From: an uncultured Desulfobacterales bacterium
GTDB lineage: Bacteria > Desulfobacterota > Desulfobacteria > Desulfobacterales > JAFDCJ01
NCBI GenBank assembly: GCA_945787595.1
Contig: CALZJV010000330.1
Span: forward strand, 1 to 23,271
Direction of reading: 5' to 3'
Length of the DNA stretch: 23,271 nucleotides
The notes under the pieces are model-generated. The model searched no databases, had not been told where the DNA came from, and saw only the letters and a list, made by a program, of their open reading frames with translations. Made by a program: the position numbers and the translations under genes. Below are positions 7,391 through 15,097 of this stretch, piece after piece. Position 1 is the stretch's first letter. Every line of letters begins with the position of its first letter.

Positions 7391-8742
7391 AAGTATTGCT
7401 GGTATCCGCCAATACACTGAAGGAACCATACCCGGTCTATCCTCTGGGACTGGATTATGTGAGCGGAGCCATCGCAGCCGACCATCAGGTGCAAATTGTC
7501 GATATGAACAGCCTCGGTGATCGGGATTCATTGGCCGCAGTTATAAAAGAATTTTCACCGGATGTCATCGGCATCTCTTTGCGCAACATCGATAACACCG
7601 ACACCACGGACCCGAGGGGGTTTATCGGCCAATACCGGGAAATCGTCGATGCGATCCGAAATCATACCGATGTCCCTCTGGTTTTGGGAGGAAGCGGATT
7701 TACCATCTTTCCGCACGAGACCATGAAGGCTTTGGATGCCGATTATGGAATTATTGGCGAGGGAGAACGGTTGGGGCTATTGTTGAATGCCATCCAAAAG
7801 CGGGAAGTTATCGGGTCGATCCCGGGTGTTATCACCCGCCAGAGCAAAAAAGCCCTCCCGGCCCCCTGGGAAGGAAAAATCACCCGGAGCCTCATTGCCA
7901 ATCATTCCAACCTTAAATATTACCTGCAAAACGGCGGAATGCTGAATTTGCAGACCAAACGGGGTTGCCATTTTAAATGCGTCTACTGTACCTATCCCCA
8001 TATTGAAGGACGGAAATTAAGGCTCATGGACCCCGAAGAAATCGCGACCGCTGCACGCCGGCTGCAAGCAAGCGGGGCCAAATATTTTTTTATCACCGAT
8101 TCAGTGTTTAACGCTGATTTTGCCCATAGCATTGCGGTGGCAGAGGCATTCAAAAAATCGGCAATATCCATACCATGGGGCGCATTTTTTGCGCCATTGA
8201 AACAACCTGAGGGTTATTTTCAAAAATTGGCGGATGCCGGGTTGACCCATGTGGAATTCGGCACGGATTCTTTATCAAATCGCGTTCTGGCAACGTATCG
8301 CAAACCGTTTCGGGATCAGCAGGTTTTTAGAACTCATCAGGCCGCAATCGATGCAGGTCTCTACGTTGCCCACTATTTTTTGCTGGGAGGTCCCGGGGAG
8401 AACCCGCAGACCCTTAGGGAGACACTTACCAGGGTCGGCAGCCTAGAAAAATCCGCTTTGTTCTTTTTTTGCGGCATGCGTATTTATCCGGATACCGCAT
8501 TGTATGATATCGCCGTCAAGGAGGGACAGATAACAGAGGGCCGGAGTATTCTCGAACCCGTTTTTTACCGCTCACCATTTATTGATTCGGATGAAATCAT
8601 AAGCCAGGTCCAAAAAGAGGCCAACAGACGACTTAACTGGGTGATTGGTGCTGGTGGGGAAGAAACCGCTAAAATAATCAGCCAAATGTATCAGCGCGGA
8701 CATTGTGGTCCCATGTGGGAATATTTGATCCGCTTAGGCTAG
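7387..8742 (+). CDS. B12-binding radical SAM protein, lipid/polyketide type
   Basis: This is a 451-residue protein with an N-terminal cobalamin-binding domain (MKVLLVSANTLKEPYPVYPLG..., a common opening of the class; GEGERLGLLLNAI near residue 125). The radical SAM core has a CX3CX2C cluster at Cys194, Cys198 and Cys201 (RGCHFKCVYC). A conserved stretch, YFFITDSVFN, follows, then VEFGTDSLSN and YFLLGGPGE, as in other B12 radical SAM proteins. Such enzymes methylate or otherwise remodel carbon skeletons using SAM and cobalamin. The start overlaps the upstream synthase by four bases, so the two are co-translated and its substrate is likely the chain made by that synthase. Similar proteins occur in ladderane-candidate and other lipid clusters. 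Substrate and reaction are inference. Confidence 0.88.
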   Translation: MKVLLVSANTLKEPYPVYPLGLDYVSGAIAADHQVQIVDMNSLGDRDSLAAVIKEFSPDVIGISLRNIDNTDTTDPRGFIGQYREIVDAIRNHTDVPLVLGGSGFTIFPHETMKALDADYGIIGEGERLGLLLNAIQKREVIGSIPGVITRQSKKALPAPWEGKITRSLIANHSNLKYYLQNGGMLNLQTKRGCHFKCVYCTYPHIEGRKLRLMDPEEIATAARRLQASGAKYFFITDSVFNADFAHSIAVAEAFKKSAISIPWGAFFAPLKQPEGYFQKLADAGLTHVEFGTDSLSNRVLATYRKPFRDQQVFRTHQAAIDAGLYVAHYFLLGGPGENPQTLRETLTRVGSLEKSALFFFCGMRIYPDTALYDIAVKEGQITEGRSILEPVFYRSPFIDSDEIISQVQKEANRRLNWVIGAGGEETAKIISQMYQRGHCGPMWEYLIRLG

Positions 8743-8791
8743 TGTCTTTTGCAGTTGAATATTTAATTGAATTAATTTAAAATAGCTTACT

Positions 8792-9148
8792 ATGAAGTGG
8801 TACGTTTTAAAGAAATTGACCCGATCCGATATAAACGAAATAGAAGCCGATATCCACATTCCGTCGGATTCGCCCTGGTTTCGCGGGCATTTTCCTGGAG
8901 AACCCATTTTACCGGGTGTGGCTCAAATCGGCATGGTCATAGATGCTATCAGGCAGGCGCGAGATCAGGATTTGAAGGTAACAGGTGTGCGCCGGGTAAG
9001 ATTTAAACAAATCATCCGGCCCGATGATAAATTAAAACTAATAGCGACACCGCTGAAAGAAAACGTCGGCGCTTATACTTTTCGCATTCTGGTCGAAAAT
9101 GAGGCGGTCTGCAGCGGCGTTATGATGGTTGAGACGCAGACAAATTAA
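8792..9148 (+). CDS. FabZ/ApeI-like 3-hydroxyacyl-ACP dehydratase
   Basis: This 118-residue single-hotdog protein carries WFRGHFPGEPILPGVAQ, the hallmark FabZ/FabA motif with catalytic His33. The position of the FabZ catalytic Glu (normally in PGVLxIEA) reads Gly47 in PGVAQIGMV, so the second catalytic residue is not canonical. This difference is shared with the ApeI-type branch as far as I recall. The expected reaction is dehydration of beta-hydroxyacyl-ACP. The C-terminal half (VRFKQIIRPDDKLKL, then YTFRILVENEAVCSGVMMVE) is standard. It follows the radical SAM gene by 49 bases with no obvious ribosome site and is followed by a repeat element and the second ACP. Confidence 0.87.
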   Translation: MKWYVLKKLTRSDINEIEADIHIPSDSPWFRGHFPGEPILPGVAQIGMVIDAIRQARDQDLKVTGVRRVRFKQIIRPDDKLKLIATPLKENVGAYTFRILVENEAVCSGVMMVETQTN

Positions 9149-9376
9149 CTAGTTTCCATCCATAAATGGTCTTTTTGCCCAATCTCGGCCTCAATCGGCG
9201 CGTTTGTTTGTGCGACGTAGCCAGCTACGTCTCCGCACAAACGCTTGATTTCCTTGACCTTGGACAAAAATCCGCATTTCTGGATTGGACTTGGACAAAA
9301 ATCCGCATTTCTGGATTGGAAACACTTTCTGGTGCCCAAACTGATTTTAACCGATTTGTGGATGGGCACTAACTAG
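9149..9376. mobile_element. MITE-like palindromic element with internal tandem repeat
   Basis: This 228-base non-coding insert begins right after the dehydratase stop. Its ends are imperfect inverted repeats: ctagtt..ccatccataaat at 9149-9167 against the complement of ccgatttgtggatgg..aactag at 9351-9376. Inside are a strong hairpin (9200-9220 with 9224-9244, around gacgtagc/gctacgtc) and two copies of a 31-base direct repeat (9260-9290 and 9291-9320). No transposase is encoded and the small frames across it resemble no protein. It has the form of a non-autonomous element or REP-like repeat inserted between two operon genes. A target-site duplication is not obvious. Confidence 0.65.
9260..9320 (+). 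repeat. 31-bp tandem direct repeat, two copies
   Basis: The unit starting ttggacaaaaatccgcattt is at 9260-9290 and again at 9291-9320 (the last base differs or is missing). It lies inside the palindromic element at 9149-9376. Confidence 0.9.
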
Positions 9377-9397
9377 CGGAAGAGGAGAAAAATCAGG

Positions 9398-9670
9398 ATG
9401 TCAACGGAAAGGAATGTTGAAAAAATTACCCTGCGCGTAGCGGAAATCATGATTGAGGAACTCAAACTTGAAGATGTCACACCGGCAACATTTGACCCCG
9501 AAATCGACTTGATTGATGAAGTCGGGATCGACAGCATGGATCTGGCGACCGTGGCCCTGGTGCTGCGGGATGAATACGCAATTCGAATCGATGAGGATGA
9601 TTACCCTAAGTTGACAAGTGTCCGGTTGATTTCTGAATACATCGATAACAAACTGAAAAATATCTCCTAA
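9398..9670 (+). CDS. Acyl carrier protein (second ACP)
   Basis: This is a 90-residue acidic carrier with the phosphopantetheine attachment Ser46 in DEVGIDSMDLATV. Length and helices fit an ACP. A good ribosome site (AGAGGAG, 9381-9387) precedes ATG 9398. It differs clearly from the first ACP (DSM rather than DSI; a different helix I). The operon therefore keeps two carriers, as aryl polyene clusters do, possibly for separate steps such as primer loading versus elongation, or for presenting the chain to the two radical SAM proteins that follow directly. The next gene starts six bases after its stop. Confidence 0.92.
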   Translation: MSTERNVEKITLRVAEIMIEELKLEDVTPATFDPEIDLIDEVGIDSMDLATVALVLRDEYAIRIDEDDYPKLTSVRLISEYIDNKLKNIS

Positions 9671-9675
9671 AATTT

Positions 9676-10743
9676 ATGAATGATTGCCCCTCCAATCAAG
9701 AATGGAAATTTTCCGAAATTCTGGCGGATCCTAAAATCCGTGCAAGATGGGAAAAGGTTCGCAAATATTTTTTTATGCGAGAGTCTACCTATGACATGGC
9801 CAACCGGTGCAATATCCGGTGTGAGGGCTGTTATTACTACGAAGGCGATAAACAGTTTGCCGAGCAAAACCGGGATCCGGCTGCCTGGCGCGAACTCATG
9901 CGGTCGGAGAAAGCACGCGGCATCACCTACGTTGTGCTTGCCGGGGCCGAGCCTTCATTGGTACCCGAGCTCTGTAAAGTCTGCTTTCAGGAAATGCCGC
10001 TGGGAACGATTGCCACCAACGGGTTGAAATTCATCCCCGAATCCATCAACTATAAAATTCATATCTCGGTCTGGGGAAATGACGCCACAAGCTTTGAAAT
10101 CCGCAAAGCCAGAAACATGCTGCTCAGGCAGATAGGTAATTATCAAGGCGATCCGCGGGCGGTATTTGTCTATACCTTTACCCGCAACAATATCGATCAG
10201 GCCCGGGAGGTTGCCGGGATCCTGGCCGAAAATGGATGTAAACTGACGTTTAATATGTTTTCCGCTCCGGTAGGATATGACGGACAATTGCGACACACCG
10301 TCTCATCTTTGAACCGGACCCGCAAAATCATGACAGACCTGCTGGAAGAATATCCCGCCAGCGTGCTCTTTTCGCTTTATAGCGCGGTGGCTCACACGCA
10401 CCAATCCGGTCTGCATGATCTTTATTCCTGTCCATACCCCCGGATGAATCCGTCAACCGCTATCGGCCTGGGGCGATCGTTCAGACAGTATCGTACCGAT
10501 CTTACCTGGGACAGAGCGGTTGCCTGCTGCGTGCCGGATACCGACTGCGCCGATTGCCGACACTACGCATCCGGCAGTGCGGTTGTTACAGCCCGACTGT
10601 TTCGCCATGCCACCGATCCGGATACCTTTAAATCCTGGCTCGATTATGTCGACACCTATCTGGCCGTATGGGTGATGGGATATGAGAAAGGTGACAATCT
10701 TTGCAGCTATCTGGTGTTGCCGCCCGGACAGGATGTATTCTAA
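9676..10743 (+). CDS. Radical SAM protein with C-terminal Cys cluster (tandem copy 1)
   Basis: This is a 355-residue protein with no B12 domain. The radical SAM motif CX3CX2C is at Cys45, Cys49 and Cys52 (NRCNIRCEGC). LAGAEPSLVPEL is the GGEP-type SAM-binding segment, with Ala replacing the second Gly. A C-terminal Cys group, Cys284/285/291/294 (CCx5Cx2C), could hold an auxiliary Fe-S cluster, as in SPASM or twitch domains. The C-terminus is rich in aromatic residues. It starts six bases after the second ACP, so its substrate may be acyl-ACP. It is paralogous to the gene at 10898-11896, with the same architecture. I do not recognise a characterised family; oxidation, cyclisation or C-C bond formation on the acyl chain are possibilities only. 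Confidence 0.85.
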   Translation: MNDCPSNQEWKFSEILADPKIRARWEKVRKYFFMRESTYDMANRCNIRCEGCYYYEGDKQFAEQNRDPAAWRELMRSEKARGITYVVLAGAEPSLVPELCKVCFQEMPLGTIATNGLKFIPESINYKIHISVWGNDATSFEIRKARNMLLRQIGNYQGDPRAVFVYTFTRNNIDQAREVAGILAENGCKLTFNMFSAPVGYDGQLRHTVSSLNRTRKIMTDLLEEYPASVLFSLYSAVAHTHQSGLHDLYSCPYPRMNPSTAIGLGRSFRQYRTDLTWDRAVACCVPDTDCADCRHYASGSAVVTARLFRHATDPDTFKSWLDYVDTYLAVWVMGYEKGDNLCSYLVLPPGQDVF

Positions 10744-10755
10744 TTCGAATCATTG

Positions 10756-10860
10756 ACAGTCTCGTAAAAAGTCAAAATACTCAAATTTTGACCTCATAGT
10801 CTATTGAAACTATTAAATATGAAATTTGAAAATTGGCAAATTTCGGACTTTTTACAAACC
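10756..10860. repeat. Inverted-repeat element ('taaaaagtc' ends)
   Basis: The ends are cgtaaaaagtc at 10763-10773 and gactttttaca at 10846-10856, reverse complements of each other apart from the outermost bases. Between them is an AT-rich segment containing ctcaaattttga and gaaatttgaaaattggcaaattt. This is a short palindromic intergenic repeat in the 154-base gap between the two tandem radical SAM genes. It could form a long hairpin in the operon mRNA. Confidence 0.7.
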
Positions 10861-10897
10861 ATCAATCATTGATAAGCCAAACATCAGGAATAAATGA

Positions 10898-11896
10898 ATG
10901 ATCACCGTAAGTTCCTTGCTGGATCAACATTGGCATCAACGTTACCAACGAATTTCTAAACTCAACATTCGAAGCTCAATCTATGACGTCACCAATCAGT
11001 GTAATTTGCGCTGCAAAGGCTGCTTCTTCTTTTCATCCGATGAGCACAAGGCGGCTGTCGAGGAAAAGGATATAAAAAAATGGGAAGCGTTCATCGAAGG
11101 GGAAAAGGACCGTGGTGTTAATCTTGCCATTTTGATCGGCGGAGAACCGACCCTGCACCTGGACCGGGTCGAGGCCTTTTATACTCGGCTGTCAACATTT
11201 TGTGCCACCAACGGTTTGATCAAAATTCCGCGCGACCGATTCCCGGATATGATGCTGGGCATTTCGCTATGGGGTGATGAAGCAGATGAAAAAACGCTTA
11301 GGGGCAAAGACACCTTCAGCATTTCCAGTAAAAACTATGAGGGCGATTCCAATGTCTATTATCTGTATACCCTTACTCCTAAGCAGATCGGTAAAATTGA
11401 GCGTATCATCCGCAAAATAAGAGATGCCGGCCTGAAAGTCCACATGCAGCTGCTTTCGAATGATGAAGGGGTAGATGGTTTTAACTGGCAACCGGAGCAG
11501 CTCGAGGTTCTGAGGGCCGAAATGGACGATATGCTGGACAAATATCCGGATACCGTCATTTCCTCCAAATACTACCACGAAATCATTACCAGCGGGAAAA
11601 TGCTGGGTCGCACCTTTGGCTGGGACGAATGTCCTTCCGTCACTCAGCCGCTGGATCAGCGAGATCCCCCTCCCAAACGTTTAATCGAATTTATCCGCTG
11701 GGCATCCGATCTCAATACGATGCATCGCTGCTGTACTTCCGAAACAAGAGATTGCTCGAGCTGTAAAGACGGAGCCGCTCATATGAGCTGGGTGATGGTG
11801 AACAAGCGTGCCCATATCCGTACGACACAAGATCTGCAAAACTGGATTGAGGTCTATGAGATGTTTGCCAAGCTGTATCAGTTCATACCCTGGTAA
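10898..11896 (+). CDS. Radical SAM protein with C-terminal Cys cluster (tandem copy 2)
   Basis: This is a 332-residue protein. The CX3CX2C motif is at Cys35, Cys39 and Cys42 (NQCNLRCKGC), followed by ILIGGEPTLHLDRV, a canonical GGEP motif. The C-terminal Cys278/279/286/289 (CCx6Cx2C) matches the arrangement of the upstream paralogue and may bind an auxiliary Fe-S cluster. A ribosome site (aggaa, 10886-10890) precedes ATG 10898. The pair looks like an old duplication: the N-terminal SIYDVTNQCNLRCKGCFFF parallels STYDMANRCNIRCEGCYYY of copy 1, yet overall identity appears low, so they probably perform different steps or form a heterodimer. It is followed 16 bases later by the second ketosynthase gene. 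The substrate is unknown; an ACP-bound chain is the contextual guess. Confidence 0.85.
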   Translation: MITVSSLLDQHWHQRYQRISKLNIRSSIYDVTNQCNLRCKGCFFFSSDEHKAAVEEKDIKKWEAFIEGEKDRGVNLAILIGGEPTLHLDRVEAFYTRLSTFCATNGLIKIPRDRFPDMMLGISLWGDEADEKTLRGKDTFSISSKNYEGDSNVYYLYTLTPKQIGKIERIIRKIRDAGLKVHMQLLSNDEGVDGFNWQPEQLEVLRAEMDDMLDKYPDTVISSKYYHEIITSGKMLGRTFGWDECPSVTQPLDQRDPPPKRLIEFIRWASDLNTMHRCCTSETRDCSSCKDGAAHMSWVMVNKRAHIRTTQDLQNWIEVYEMFAKLYQFIPW

Positions 11897-11912
11897 ATGG
11901 AATGGACTATTT

Positions 11913-13072
11913 ATGTCTTCTAAAAAAGCAGTAATCGTCGGATATGACGCGGTTTCTCCCCTGGGGACCGAAATGGATATCCAGTGGGCCAGAGCGATCC
12001 GGGGTGAAAGCGGTATCGGAGCACTGACCCGGTTTCCGCTGACGGATCTCCAATTTTTAAATATGCCATGCTGGTAGTTCATCGGGCCCTTGTAAAAAGC
12101 GGCATCAACATCAGCGCGGAGTTGTCGCCCCGGGTGGCGGTTACGTTCAGCTCGGCGGTGGGCGGACAGGATGCGATCCTCAAAGCCGACCGTCGTATGA
12201 TCGCTGAAAACAAGCTGCCGCCGCCCTATGCCAATCCCAACTCATGCATCAATATGGTCGGCGGCAAAATATCGATTTTAACACAGGCCACCGGACCGAT
12301 TACATCGCCCATCTCAGCCTGTGCTACGGGGGTGACCTCTTTGATTATCGGCGCCCTCCTGTTGGCGCAGGGCCAGGCCGATATCGCTATTTGCGGTGCC
12401 GTCGATTTCGCCTTGGTGGAACCTATCGTGGCCGGCTTCGCAACCATGGCTGGGGCATACGCCCCTAAATCTGGGCAGGAAACGGAACCGGCCGCACGGG
12501 CCAGTCGCCCGTTTTCAATTGATCGCAAAGGATTTGTTGTTTCCGAGGGTGCCGGCTGTATCATTATTACCACCGATGCCTTTGCCGCCGCCCACGGGTT
12601 GGATTACAGGATTGAAATTTCCGGATGGAGCATGACGTCCGATGCCAGCCATTTTGTGGCTCCCCATTTGCCGACGGTAACGCGCTGCATAGCTGAATGT
12701 ATTGACAACTCCGGCATATCGTCGCATGATATAGACGTTGTCAATGCCCATGCGACCTCCACCAAAGTCGGCGACGAAGTGGAATACAAGGCGCTGAAAA
12801 CCGTTTTTGGGGATTCACTGCCGCCCGTTTCCGCCAACAAATCCCTGATCGGACATGCGATGGGGGCGTCCAGCGCCATTGAAGCCATTTTTGCCATGGA
12901 AAGCATGCTGCAAGGCGTCGTGCCGCCGACCATCAACTATACACCGGATCCGGAACTGGTCCTGGACTGTGTGGCGGATGGTGCCCGCCGACTCGACCAG
13001 GCGTACGTGCTGAAAAATTCCTTCGGTTTCGGCGGTTGTAATGCCTGTATTGTTTTTCACAGGGTAGCCTGA
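11913..13072 (+). pseudogene. Beta-ketoacyl-ACP synthase (second KS), frameshifted
   Basis: It starts at ATG 11913 with KKAVIVGYDAVSPLGTEMDIQWARAIRGESGIGALTRFPLTDLQ, then hits a stop at 12075-12077. The remainder continues in another frame from about 12053 (KYAMLVVHRALVKSGI...) to 13072. Compared with the intact neighbour at 13351-14616, about 25-30 residues (that protein's 52-77) are missing at the junction near 12050-12062, so the lesion is a small out-of-frame deletion or an error. The catalytic residues are present: Cys in ISACATG, His in VNAHATSTKVGD (Ala instead of the usual Gly), His in NKSLIGHAMGA. The gene is a tandem paralogue of the third KS. With the lesion it could not give an active enzyme. 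Confidence 0.82.
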
Positions 13073-13350
13073 ATTAAGATGGGTGGTCAAAATTTTCAAT
13101 TACTTCGCTTTTTGCGTTTATCCAAATTGTGTGTGATAGATTTCAGGCTACCAGGTTCAAAGATTCCGGGTTCACCGTTCAAAGGTTCGAATTAAATCGG
13201 GTCACCGAACCTTGCACCCCATGAACCCTGAACCAAATTTTACTGACACCTGAAACCCGACACCTGACACCAAGAAATCGGGTTAAAGCAAGATACTTAA
13301 TTTATATAAAGTATTGGGAGAGTTTCAACCTCCCAATTTTAAGGTAACAG
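13073..13350. repeat. Intergenic region with inverted repeats and a 5' leader hairpin
   Basis: There is no gene. Bases 13153-13187 (ggttcaaagattccgggttc...) are an imperfect inverted match to 13207-13234 (gaaccttgc...gaacc), and a tract of 'gacacctgaaacc' words follows at 13244-13270. Just before the third KS, attgggag (13313-13320) pairs perfectly with ctcccaat (13330-13337) around a nine-base loop, followed by four T and the ribosome site aaggt (13341-13345). An AT-rich stretch at about 13293-13312 may be a promoter. Confidence 0.6.
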
Positions 13351-14616
13351 ATGAAAGCCCCTAAAAATAGACGGGTGTTTGTGGTCGGTTATGGTGCGGC
13401 CACACCCCTTGGCAAAAACTTTGAAACGACCTGGCAACGGGCTGTCAGGGGCGAAGCCGGTTTTCGCAAACTGACCCGGTGCCACACGGACTCACGCTCC
13501 AATGTGGTCGGCGAAATCCCGGACTGGAATCCGCAAACGCTGGACTATTTAGACCGCAAAGAACTCTACAACTGGAATGCCGATTATGTGTTCTTAACCA
13601 TGGCTATTTGTAGAGAAGCCCTGACCGATGCGGGCCTGGAAGTTAACGAAAATACCGGCCCGCGCACCGCCTGCCTGATCGGTTCGGCCTTAAACGGGAC
13701 TGACGCTTATCGTATCGCCATGGACAACTACGTAAACAGGGGGCCCTTGAGAGTCAGTCCCTATCTATTACCCAATTTGTGCGCCAACCTGCCGTCGGGT
13801 AAGGCCGGTATTTTGTTGGGGTTCACGGGACCCATATTTTCACCTCAGGGTGCTTGTGCATCCGGCAATCATGCCATTGGTATCGGGGCACGGATGATAA
13901 GGGATGGGGATTGTGACTTTGTTCTGGCCGGGGGTGTTGACACCTGTCTAGTCCCTGAAATTATCCAGGGTTTTGCCAATATGCTGGCAACTATTAAAAT
14001 CAACCCGCAGGATCGGGCTTATGATGATCCAACCCAAGCATCGAGACCGTTTAGTCTGGATAGAAAAGGATTTGTTCTGTCCGAAGGGGGTGGCGTTGTG
14101 GTATTGGCCGCGGAAGAAATGATTTCGTCATACGGTTTGAACCCCAGAGCCGAAGTTATGGGAATCGGCTGGACATCGGATGCATATCATTTTACCTTGC
14201 CCAATCCGCAAACGATTATTCGTGCCATTCACCAAGCAATCGATGATGCCGGTCTCGTACCGGGTGATATTCAGCATGTCAATGCCCATGGTACGTCCAC
14301 ACCCAAAGGCGACGCCACGGAGATTGAATGTCTCAGAACTGTTTTTGGGCCTTCGCTTCCAATGATTCCGGTATCATCAAACAAATCTCAAATTGGACAT
14401 ACACTGGGCGCTTCGGCCGCCATCGAAGCCGCCCTGGGCATTGAGGCCATGCGGCAGGGATTGTTGCTGCCGACGGTAAACCATGTCCCGGATCCGGAAT
14501 TTGCAGATATCGACGTGGTTCCCAACAGGATTCGCAGATACTCGTATGAATTTATTCTTTCCAATTCCTTCGGATTTGGTGGAACCAACTGCTGTATTGT
14601 ATTTAAAGGGGTGTGA
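13351..14616 (+). CDS. Beta-ketoacyl-ACP synthase, FabF/ApeR-like (third KS, intact)
   Basis: This 421-residue protein is a complete KS of normal FabF length. The catalytic triad is Cys169 (GPIFSPQGACASG), His313 (VNAHGTSTPKGD) and His350 (NKSQIGHTLGA); the C-terminal NSFGFGGTNCCIVF loop is present. It should condense malonyl-ACP with an acyl chain. It is the tandem paralogue of the damaged gene just upstream, with which it shares SRPFS-DRKGFV-SEG and the VVGY opening. It has its own leader with a hairpin and an aaggt ribosome site, so it may be expressed separately. Clusters of this kind often use one KS for initiation and a KS/CLF pair for elongation, and this copy could be the initiating or final-extension enzyme. 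It is the only undamaged KS here. Confidence 0.92.
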   Translation: MKAPKNRRVFVVGYGAATPLGKNFETTWQRAVRGEAGFRKLTRCHTDSRSNVVGEIPDWNPQTLDYLDRKELYNWNADYVFLTMAICREALTDAGLEVNENTGPRTACLIGSALNGTDAYRIAMDNYVNRGPLRVSPYLLPNLCANLPSGKAGILLGFTGPIFSPQGACASGNHAIGIGARMIRDGDCDFVLAGGVDTCLVPEIIQGFANMLATIKINPQDRAYDDPTQASRPFSLDRKGFVLSEGGGVVVLAAEEMISSYGLNPRAEVMGIGWTSDAYHFTLPNPQTIIRAIHQAIDDAGLVPGDIQHVNAHGTSTPKGDATEIECLRTVFGPSLPMIPVSSNKSQIGHTLGASAAIEAALGIEAMRQGLLLPTVNHVPDPEFADIDVVPNRIRRYSYEFILSNSFGFGGTNCCIVFKGV

Positions 14617-14617
14617 A

Positions 14618-15097
14618 TTGAGGCCGAAACCTTTTGTTCCCGAAGTGCTGGACGGCGATCGACGCTACATGCGGGATAAGACCAACGGCCTGGTGTGGCA
14701 CCAATGTGAGTATCGTACACTTTATGCAGATACGGATCGCTCGCAGGTCGTCTACCATGCCAACTATCTGCGCTATTTTGAGTTCGGCCGGGCGTCGCTG
14801 ATGCGCGACACCGCTTATTCGTATCGCGAGATCGAGGAAAACGGCTATATATATCCGGTCATTGAAATCGGTGCCACCTATTACAGCGCCCTTCATTATG
14901 ATGATGCCATCTGGATCCACACCCGTCCTTCGGCACTCGAACGGGTGCGGCTGCAGTTTGACTACCTGATTACCCATGAAAAAACCCATGAAATTATCTG
15001 CAAGGGATTTACGAGGCACTGCGCTGTCAACGCTTCCGGTATTCCCGTGGAAGTAGACGAAAAAACGGCTCATCTATGGAGGATCTTTCCCAAATAG
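14618..15097 (+). CDS. Acyl-CoA/ACP thioesterase, 4HBT (YbgC-like) hotdog
   Basis: The core sequence CEYRTLYADTDRSQVVYHANYLRYFEFGRASLMRD is the 4-hydroxybenzoyl-CoA thioesterase signature, with the catalytic Asp at residue 40 counted from TTG 14618 and the conserved YHANY after it. It should hydrolyse the thioester of the finished or a stalled acyl chain. The C-terminal half (QFDYLITHEKTHEIICKGFTRHCAVNASGIPVEV) is standard. Start: TTG 14618 lies one base after the KS stop and has aaaggggtg upstream; ATG 14669 is the next in-frame ATG and still keeps the catalytic motif. Its 3' end overlaps the next gene by 22 bases. Thioesterases of this family occur in aryl polyene clusters. Confidence 0.87.
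   Translation: MRPKPFVPEVLDGDRRYMRDKTNGLVWHQCEYRTLYADTDRSQVVYHANYLRYFEFGRASLMRDTAYSYREIEENGYIYPVIEIGATYYSALHYDDAIWIHTRPSALERVRLQFDYLITHEKTHEIICKGFTRHCAVNASGIPVEVDEKTAHLWRIFPK

Noticed and set aside
9260..9320. Possible CRISPR array
   Set aside because: Only two units, directly adjacent with no spacers and no cas genes: a tandem duplication.
9145..9372. Short open frames on both strands in the 9149-9376 element
   Set aside because: They translate the hairpin and the 31-base tandem repeat and have no ribosome site or protein-like features.
9676..11896. RiPP maturation by the tandem radical SAM proteins
   Set aside because: No short precursor peptide gene is seen nearby; the adjacent ACP and ketosynthases make an acyl substrate more likely.
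14483..14617. N-terminal extension of the thioesterase from ATG 14483
   Set aside because: It would overlap the conserved C-terminus of the third KS by 134 bases in another frame; the 4HBT motif needs only the part after 14618.
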